A stretch of 10,036 bases of DNA. Source: Clostridia bacterium (GTDB taxonomy: Bacteria; Bacillota_A; Clostridia; Lachnospirales; Lachnospiraceae). Of this stretch, positions 6,653 to 10,036 are shown in pieces. The notes beneath the pieces were generated by a model that was not told the origin of the DNA, searched no databases, and saw only the letters and a list, made by a program, of their open reading frames with translations. Where the stretch lies: assembly GCA_012515365.1 (NCBI GenBank), contig JAAYYM010000122.1, positions 1 to 10,036 of the forward strand. The letters are read 5' to 3'. Each line of letters opens with the position of its first letter. Positions within the stretch are counted from its first letter, which is position 1. The position numbers and the translations under genes are program-made.

Positions 6653-7519
6653 ATGAAAGTTGTTTATACAATAGAAGAACTGAGAAAACAGATCAAGGAA
6701 TGGAAGAAAGAAGGACAACAGATTGGATTTGTACCAACGATGGGGTTTTTACATGAAGGACATACAAGTCTAATGAAATGTGCAAGGGAAAATGATAAAG
6801 TTGTAGTGAGTATTTTTGTAAATCCCATACAATTTTGCGAAGGAGAGGATCTGTTGCAATATCCTCGTGATCTAGAGCATGATCTTGCATTATGTGAGAA
6901 AGAACAAGTCGATTTGGTTTTTGCACCATCAGATGAGGAAATGTATCAGTTAAACTTTTGCACATATGTAGATATGACGCAGTTAACCAATGAATTATGC
7001 GGATTGTCACGCCCGGGACACTTTCGAGGTGTATGTACAGTTGTATCAAAATTATTTCATTTGGTGACACCGGATAAAGCTTACTTTGGAGAGAAGGATG
7101 CGCAACAGCTTGCAGTTATACGCAGGATGGTAAACGATCTTAATATGGATTTGACTGTTGTAGGATGTCCGATTATCAGAGAGCAGGACGGACTTGCCAA
7201 AAGCTCAAGAAATGTATATCTAAATACAAAAGAACGCGAGGCGGCATTGGTTTTGAATCGGTCTTTAAATCAGGCTGTCAGACAAATATCAGATGGATGT
7301 CATTCCTCTAAAGAAATCATAGAGGTGATATGTAATGAAATAAAAAAAGAAAAACTGGCTAAAATTGATTATGTAAAGGTAGTCGATGCCGATCTGATCA
7401 GGCCAATTGATCAGATAAACGGACATGTACTGATTGCTATAGCTGTATTAATAGGGAAAACACGACTCATTGATAATCGGATCATACAGGTTGATATGGA
7501 GAGAAGCTATGAACATTGA
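6653..7519 (+). CDS. panC: Pantoate--beta-alanine ligase (pantothenate synthetase)
   Basis: Joins pantoate and beta-alanine using ATP through a pantoyl-adenylate intermediate, giving pantothenate in the cytoplasm. It is 288 residues. The nucleotidyltransferase HxGH motif is His34-x-x-His37 within [13 protein letters not shown]. The substrate-binding Gln60 is in [14 protein letters not shown] at 146-152 follows, and the KMSKS-like loop is LAKSSRN (181-187). A smaller C-terminal domain begins after about residue 190. The start is set by AAGGAG (6638-6643), 9 nt upstream. The stop overlaps the panD start by 11 bp, so translation of the two, which make and use beta-alanine, is probably coupled. 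Nothing unusual is seen. Confidence 0.97.
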   Translation: MKVVYTIEELRKQIKEWKKEGQQIGFVPTMGFLHEGHTSLMKCARENDKVVVSIFVNPIQFCEGEDLLQYPRDLEHDLALCEKEQVDLVFAPSDEEMYQLNFCTYVDMTQLTNELCGLSRPGHFRGVCTVVSKLFHLVTPDKAYFGEKDAQQLAVIRRMVNDLNMDLTVVGCPIIREQDGLAKSSRNVYLNTKEREAALVLNRSLNQAVRQISDGCHSSKEIIEVICNEIKKEKLAKIDYVKVVDADLIRPIDQINGHVLIAIAVLIGKTRLIDNRIIQVDMERSYEH

Positions 7520-7871
7520 AATGTTAAAAAGTAAAATTCACCGTGCTGTTGTTACGCAGGCTGATCTTAACTATGTAGGCAGTATTACAATCGATAAGAA
7601 ACTTCTGCATATGGCAGATATTGTAGAGTATGAAAAGGTTTCTATTGTAGATATCAATAATGGGAACCGATTTGAAACATATGTGATTGCAGGGGATGAA
7701 AACAGTGGTATCATTTGCCTGAATGGAGCAGCAGCAAGGCAGGTTTCAGTAGGTGATAAGATTATTATCATGTCATATGCATCATTATCAGAGGAAGAAG
7801 TTAAGAAACATAAGCCAAAGGTAGTGTTCGTTAATGAAAAAAATGATATAATCAAGGAAGAGGTTACATGA
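7509..7871 (+). CDS. panD: Aspartate 1-decarboxylase precursor (pyruvoyl enzyme)
   Basis: Makes beta-alanine from L-aspartate for PanC. The protein is made as an inactive proenzyme that cleaves itself at Gly24-Ser25 (NYVGSIT), turning Ser25 into the pyruvoyl cofactor. Other active-site residues are Lys9 and His11 (SKIHRA), Arg54 and Tyr58 (NRFETYVI) and Asn72 (CLNGAAAR). The 120-residue length fits the family, slightly short of the usual 126-127. The frame is open back to an ATG at 7470, but family alignment ([13 protein letters not shown]) and GGAG (7498-7501), 7 nt upstream, fix the start at 7509, inside the end of panC. The last codons and stop lie within a diverged copy of the 44-bp repeat seen upstream of the kinase. 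Confidence 0.96.
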   Translation: MNIEMLKSKIHRAVVTQADLNYVGSITIDKKLLHMADIVEYEKVSIVDINNGNRFETYVIAGDENSGIICLNGAAARQVSVGDKIIIMSYASLSEEEVKKHKPKVVFVNEKNDIIKEEVT

Positions 7872-7885
7872 GGTGAGATGCCCTT
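7847..7885. repeat. Diverged copy of the 44-bp repeat over the panD stop
   Basis: Aligned without gaps to the unit at 3086-3124, 31 of 39 bases agree. The left block (TATAATCAAGGxAGAG) matches at 15 of 16 and the right block (GTGAGATxCCCTT) at 12 of 13; the 10 bases between match at only 4. The spacing between blocks is exactly kept. The inner palindrome is lost and the outer pairing is reduced to AAGG with CCTT. It includes TGATATAAT (7844-7852), an extended -10 match that could drive coaBC. Shared ancestry or shared function is likely but not proven. Confidence 0.55.
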
Positions 7886-7915
7886 AAAATAATCAAAACG
7901 AAATGAGGTCAAGCG

Positions 7916-9112
7916 ATGTTAAAAGGTAAAACAGTGATCATTGGAGTCACAGGAGGAATAGCAGCCTATAAAACAGCAAATCTGGTCAGCATGCTTGTTA
8001 AGGATTCTTGCGATGTGCATGTAATTATGACAAAAAATGCGATTAATTTCATTAATCCAATCACATTTGAGACATTGACCGGAAATAAATGTTATATAGA
8101 TACCTTTGATCGTAACTTTGCATATGATGTAACACATATTTCTCTGGCCAAGAAAGCAGATATGATTTTAGTGGCACCTGCTACAGCAAATCTGATCGGA
8201 AAGCTGGCAAATGGGATTGCAGATGATATGCTTACAACTGTGATTATGGCATGTAGAAAACCAATCTATCTGGCACCGGCAATGAACACAGGCATGTATG
8301 AAAACCCAATTTTTCAAGATAATCTTAAAAAATTAGAGCATTTTGGAATGCATATCATAGATCCGGATACCGGAAGACTGGCGTGCGGTGATGTTGGAAG
8401 TGGCAAAATGCCATCTGAAGAAGTTCTCAGAAATTATGTATTGAAAGAAATCGCTTATGAGAAGGATCTGTCAGATAAACGAATTCTGATTACGGCAGGA
8501 GCGACTAGAGAAGCCATTGATCCGGTACGTTTTATCACAAATCATTCTACAGGTAAAATGGGATTTGCGATCGCAAATCAAGCAATGTTACGTGGAGCAA
8601 AAGTGACCCTTGTTTATGGAAAAACAACAGTGAAGCCGCCAATGTTTGTTAATCAGATAGAGATCATAAGTGCACAGGATATGTATGAGCGTGTCATGGC
8701 GTATAAGGATGATCAGGATGCGATCATTATGTCAGCAGCAGTAGCAGACTACACACCTAAAAAAACAGCGGATCATAAGATTAAAAAGATGGATGGAGAT
8801 CATGTATTAGAACTTGGCCGCACCAATGATATTTTAGCAGCACTTGGATCTGAAAAAAGAGAAGATCTGTATCTGTGTGGATTCTGTATGGAAACAGAAA
8901 ATTTGATCGAAAATGCGAGAAAGAAGCTGATTAAAAAGAATGCAGATCTGATCGTAGCAAATAGTCTGTGTGATGAAGGCGCAGGATTTGGTGTAGATAC
9001 AAATTTGGTAACACTGATTGGGAAAGACTTTGAACGTATGCTTCCATTAATGCCAAAAACACAGGTTGCAGATGAAATATTAGATGTCATTTCAAAAGGG
9101 TCTTGTAATTAA
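7916..9112 (+). CDS. coaBC: Bifunctional phosphopantothenoylcysteine decarboxylase / phosphopantothenate-cysteine ligase
   Basis: Carries out two steps of coenzyme A synthesis: the CoaB half joins cysteine to 4'-phosphopantothenate using CTP, and the CoaC half decarboxylates the product to 4'-phosphopantetheine using bound FMN. It is 398 residues. The CoaC domain (about 1-180) has the flavoprotein start GVTGGIAAYK, catalytic His74 (THISLAKKAD), the PAMNTGMYENP motif (121-131, Asn124) and the flap Cys157 in LACGDVGSGKM. The CoaB domain (about 187-398) has ITAGATREAIDPVRFITN, with Asn209, then AAVADYTP and the Lys-rich KIKK (288-291). The ribosome binding site is TGAGGT (7904-7909). It follows panD by 44 bp and is probably in the same operon. 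Its stop overlaps the next promoter. Confidence 0.97.
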   Translation: MLKGKTVIIGVTGGIAAYKTANLVSMLVKDSCDVHVIMTKNAINFINPITFETLTGNKCYIDTFDRNFAYDVTHISLAKKADMILVAPATANLIGKLANGIADDMLTTVIMACRKPIYLAPAMNTGMYENPIFQDNLKKLEHFGMHIIDPDTGRLACGDVGSGKMPSEEVLRNYVLKEIAYEKDLSDKRILITAGATREAIDPVRFITNHSTGKMGFAIANQAMLRGAKVTLVYGKTTVKPPMFVNQIEIISAQDMYERVMAYKDDQDAIIMSAAVADYTPKKTADHKIKKMDGDHVLELGRTNDILAALGSEKREDLYLCGFCMETENLIENARKKLIKKNADLIVANSLCDEGAGFGVDTNLVTLIGKDFERMLPLMPKTQVADEILDVISKGSCN

Positions 9113-9131
9113 GATCTGATTGCACTATAAT
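9103..9131 (+). promoter_or_regulatory. Promoter of the FMN-riboswitch/ribD transcript
   Basis: TTGTAA (9103-9108), a 17-bp spacer and a perfect TATAAT (9126-9131). The -35 hexamer lies at the end of coaBC and the stop codon falls just after it. Transcription would begin near 9138, about 37 nt before the riboswitch. Confidence 0.75.
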
Positions 9132-9174
9132 ACTGTCATACTTTTAAATAGGTGTGAACAGTAAACTAAATAAA

Positions 9175-9281
9175 ATCTTCAGGGCAGGGTGTAATTCCCT
9201 ACCGGTGGTATAGCCCACGAGCCGTAAGGTATGATTCGGTGTAACTCCGAAGCCGACAGTAAAGTCTGGATGAAAGAAGAT
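9175..9281 (+). promoter_or_regulatory. FMN riboswitch (RFN element)
   Basis: All conserved blocks of the RFN aptamer occur in order: AGGGCAGGGTG, TTCCCTACCGGTGGTA, AGCCCACGAGCCG, GATTCGGTG, CCGAAGCCGACAGT and GTCTGGATGAAAGAAGA. The closing helix P1 pairs ATCTTC (9175-9180) with GAAGAT (9276-9281). FMN binding to this RNA is known to repress riboflavin genes. The terminator at 9318 and ribD downstream fit control by premature termination. A clear antiterminator pairing partner was not found by eye. Confidence 0.97.
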
Positions 9282-9317
9282 ATTCACGTTTTTAACGTGG
9301 TTATGTTTGTATTTATT

Positions 9318-9347
9318 AAGCTCTGAGATGATTCTCAGAGCTTTTTT
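9318..9347 (+). terminator. Riboswitch-controlled intrinsic terminator
   Basis: A perfect 11-bp stem, AAGCTCTGAGA (9318-9328) with TCTCAGAGCTT (9333-9343), has a TGAT loop, and T6 runs from 9342 to 9347. It lies 36 nt after the riboswitch and 98 nt before ribD. A second small hairpin, CACGTT-TTT-AACGTG (9285-9299), stands between aptamer and terminator. The remaining bases up to the ribosome binding site of ribD hold nothing I recognise. Confidence 0.95.
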
Positions 9348-9445
9348 ATTATAAATGAAGCGATTGTACAAATTTATGAAATATGTTCTTAGAATTGTGA
9401 GTATCGCAATTGCTGATAACAGATATAGACTAGGAGGAGGCAGTG

Positions 9446-10036
9446 ATGACAGATACAGAGTATATGAAGATCGCAATTGAATATGCCAAAAAGGGAAGTG
9501 GATCGGTGAATCCCAATCCTATGGTTGGTGCAGTTATAGTGAAGCATGATCAGATTGTAGGAGAAGGATATCATAAAAAGCGAGGGGAACCTCATGCAGA
9601 ACGCTATGCGTTGATGAATTGCAGGGAATCTGCAGCTGGCGCCACTCTGTATGTGACACTGGAACCATGCTGTCATTATGGAAAAACACCTCCATGTACA
9701 CAGGCTATTTTAGAAAGTGGAATCACACGGGTTGTAGTTGGTACTTTAGATCCAAACCCACTTGTAGCAGGTAAAGGAGTAGCGTTGTTACGAAAGCATG
9801 GACTTAAAGTCATTACAGGTGTGTTAGAAGAAGAATGCAAAAAACTCAATGAAGTATTTTTCCATTACATAACCACAAAAAGACCTTATGTAGTCATGAA
9901 ATACGCTATGACTATGGATGGAAAAATAGCGACCTGTACAGGAAAATCAAAATGGATTACGGGTGAAAAAGCAAGGGAAAAGGTTCACGAAGACAGACAT
10001 CGATACAGTGGGATCATGGTAGGTGTAGGAACCGTA
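9446..10036 (+). CDS. ribD: Riboflavin biosynthesis deaminase/reductase RibD, 3'-truncated by the window edge
   Basis: Bifunctional cytoplasmic enzyme of riboflavin synthesis: the N-terminal half deaminates the GTP-derived diaminopyrimidine and the C-terminal half reduces the ribose side chain with NADPH. The first 197 residues are in the window and the frame is open at the edge; the whole protein is usually about 360. The deaminase zinc site is His50 with catalytic Glu52 (PHAERYAL), Cys75 (EPCCHYG) and Cys84 (TPPCT). The family motif VNPNPMVGAVIV is at 21-32. The reductase domain begins near RPYVVMKYAMTMDGKIAT (146-163), followed by WITGEKAR. The ribosome binding site GGAGG ends 5 nt before the start (overlapping AGGAGG at 9432-9437). 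Expression should be under the FMN riboswitch just upstream. Confidence 0.96.
   Translation, partial: MTDTEYMKIAIEYAKKGSGSVNPNPMVGAVIVKHDQIVGEGYHKKRGEPHAERYALMNCRESAAGATLYVTLEPCCHYGKTPPCTQAILESGITRVVVGTLDPNPLVAGKGVALLRKHGLKVITGVLEEECKKLNEVFFHYITTKRPYVVMKYAMTMDGKIATCTGKSKWITGEKAREKVHEDRHRYSGIMVGVGTV

Noticed and set aside
6693..7070. Minus-strand reading frame inside panC
   Set aside because: It lies wholly within a well-conserved gene on the plus strand, has no family resemblance and no fitting ribosome binding site.
7470..7508. Longer N-terminus for PanD from the ATG at 7470
   Set aside because: It would add 13 residues outside the family, overlap panC by 50 bp and lacks a ribosome binding site. 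The start at 7509 has both family match and GGAG.
9144..9476. Minus-strand reading frame across the riboswitch
   Set aside because: It is antisense to the FMN riboswitch and terminator, resembles no protein family I know, and its composition follows from the structured RNA on the other strand.

Overview
The window reads as chromosomal DNA of a low-GC, Gram-positive anaerobe, most likely a Clostridia member close to Lachnospiraceae. The reasons are the AT-rich codon use, strong AGGAGG-type ribosome binding sites, a PerR/rubrerythrin peroxide-defence pair typical of anaerobes, an OmpR-type two-component system next to a tiny cysteine-rich protein, and an FMN riboswitch ahead of ribD. No transposase, integrase, phage gene, tRNA, rRNA or CRISPR array is visible. 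This is mostly core metabolism. The least explained material lies between the genes.

Layout, left to right. (1) Bases 1-1956: the 3' two-thirds of glucose-6-phosphate isomerase, then a D-2-hydroxyacid dehydrogenase, closed by a strong hairpin terminator. (2) Bases 1991-3012, minus strand: a perR-rubrerythrin operon. Its promoter overlaps a near-consensus PerR box, which suggests autoregulation by peroxide. (3) Bases 3086-3191: 2.4 copies of a 44-bp tandem repeat. Each copy holds a TATAAT hexamer and nested inverted repeats. It lies directly upstream of the next operon. (4) Bases 3235-5611: a membrane histidine kinase, an OmpR-family response regulator (8-bp overlap) and a 59-residue Cys-rich protein, probably one operon. 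(5) Bases 5612-5830: a 219-bp gap with a good sigma-A-type promoter, two small hairpins, an intrinsic terminator and a perfect 9-bp inverted repeat that takes in part of the panB ribosome binding site. This looks like a regulated leader. (6) Bases 5831-9112: panB-panC-panD-coaBC, a compact pantothenate-to-4'-phosphopantetheine operon. A diverged copy of the 44-bp repeat sits over the panD stop codon. (7) Bases 9103-10036: a promoter, an FMN riboswitch, an intrinsic terminator and the start of ribD, which runs off the window.

How the genes work together. PanB and PanC, with beta-alanine from PanD, make pantothenate. CoaBC later converts phosphopantothenate to phosphopantetheine using CTP, cysteine and a bound FMN. 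The ketopantoate reductase step and pantothenate kinase are not in the window. FMN comes from the riboflavin pathway, which begins at the adjacent riboswitch-controlled ribD. The perR-rbr operon is a separate oxidative-stress module. The signal sensed by the two-component system cannot be read from the sequence.

The best candidates for something undescribed are the palindromic 44-bp repeat, with its diverged copy about 4.7 kb away, and the structured leader ahead of panB.
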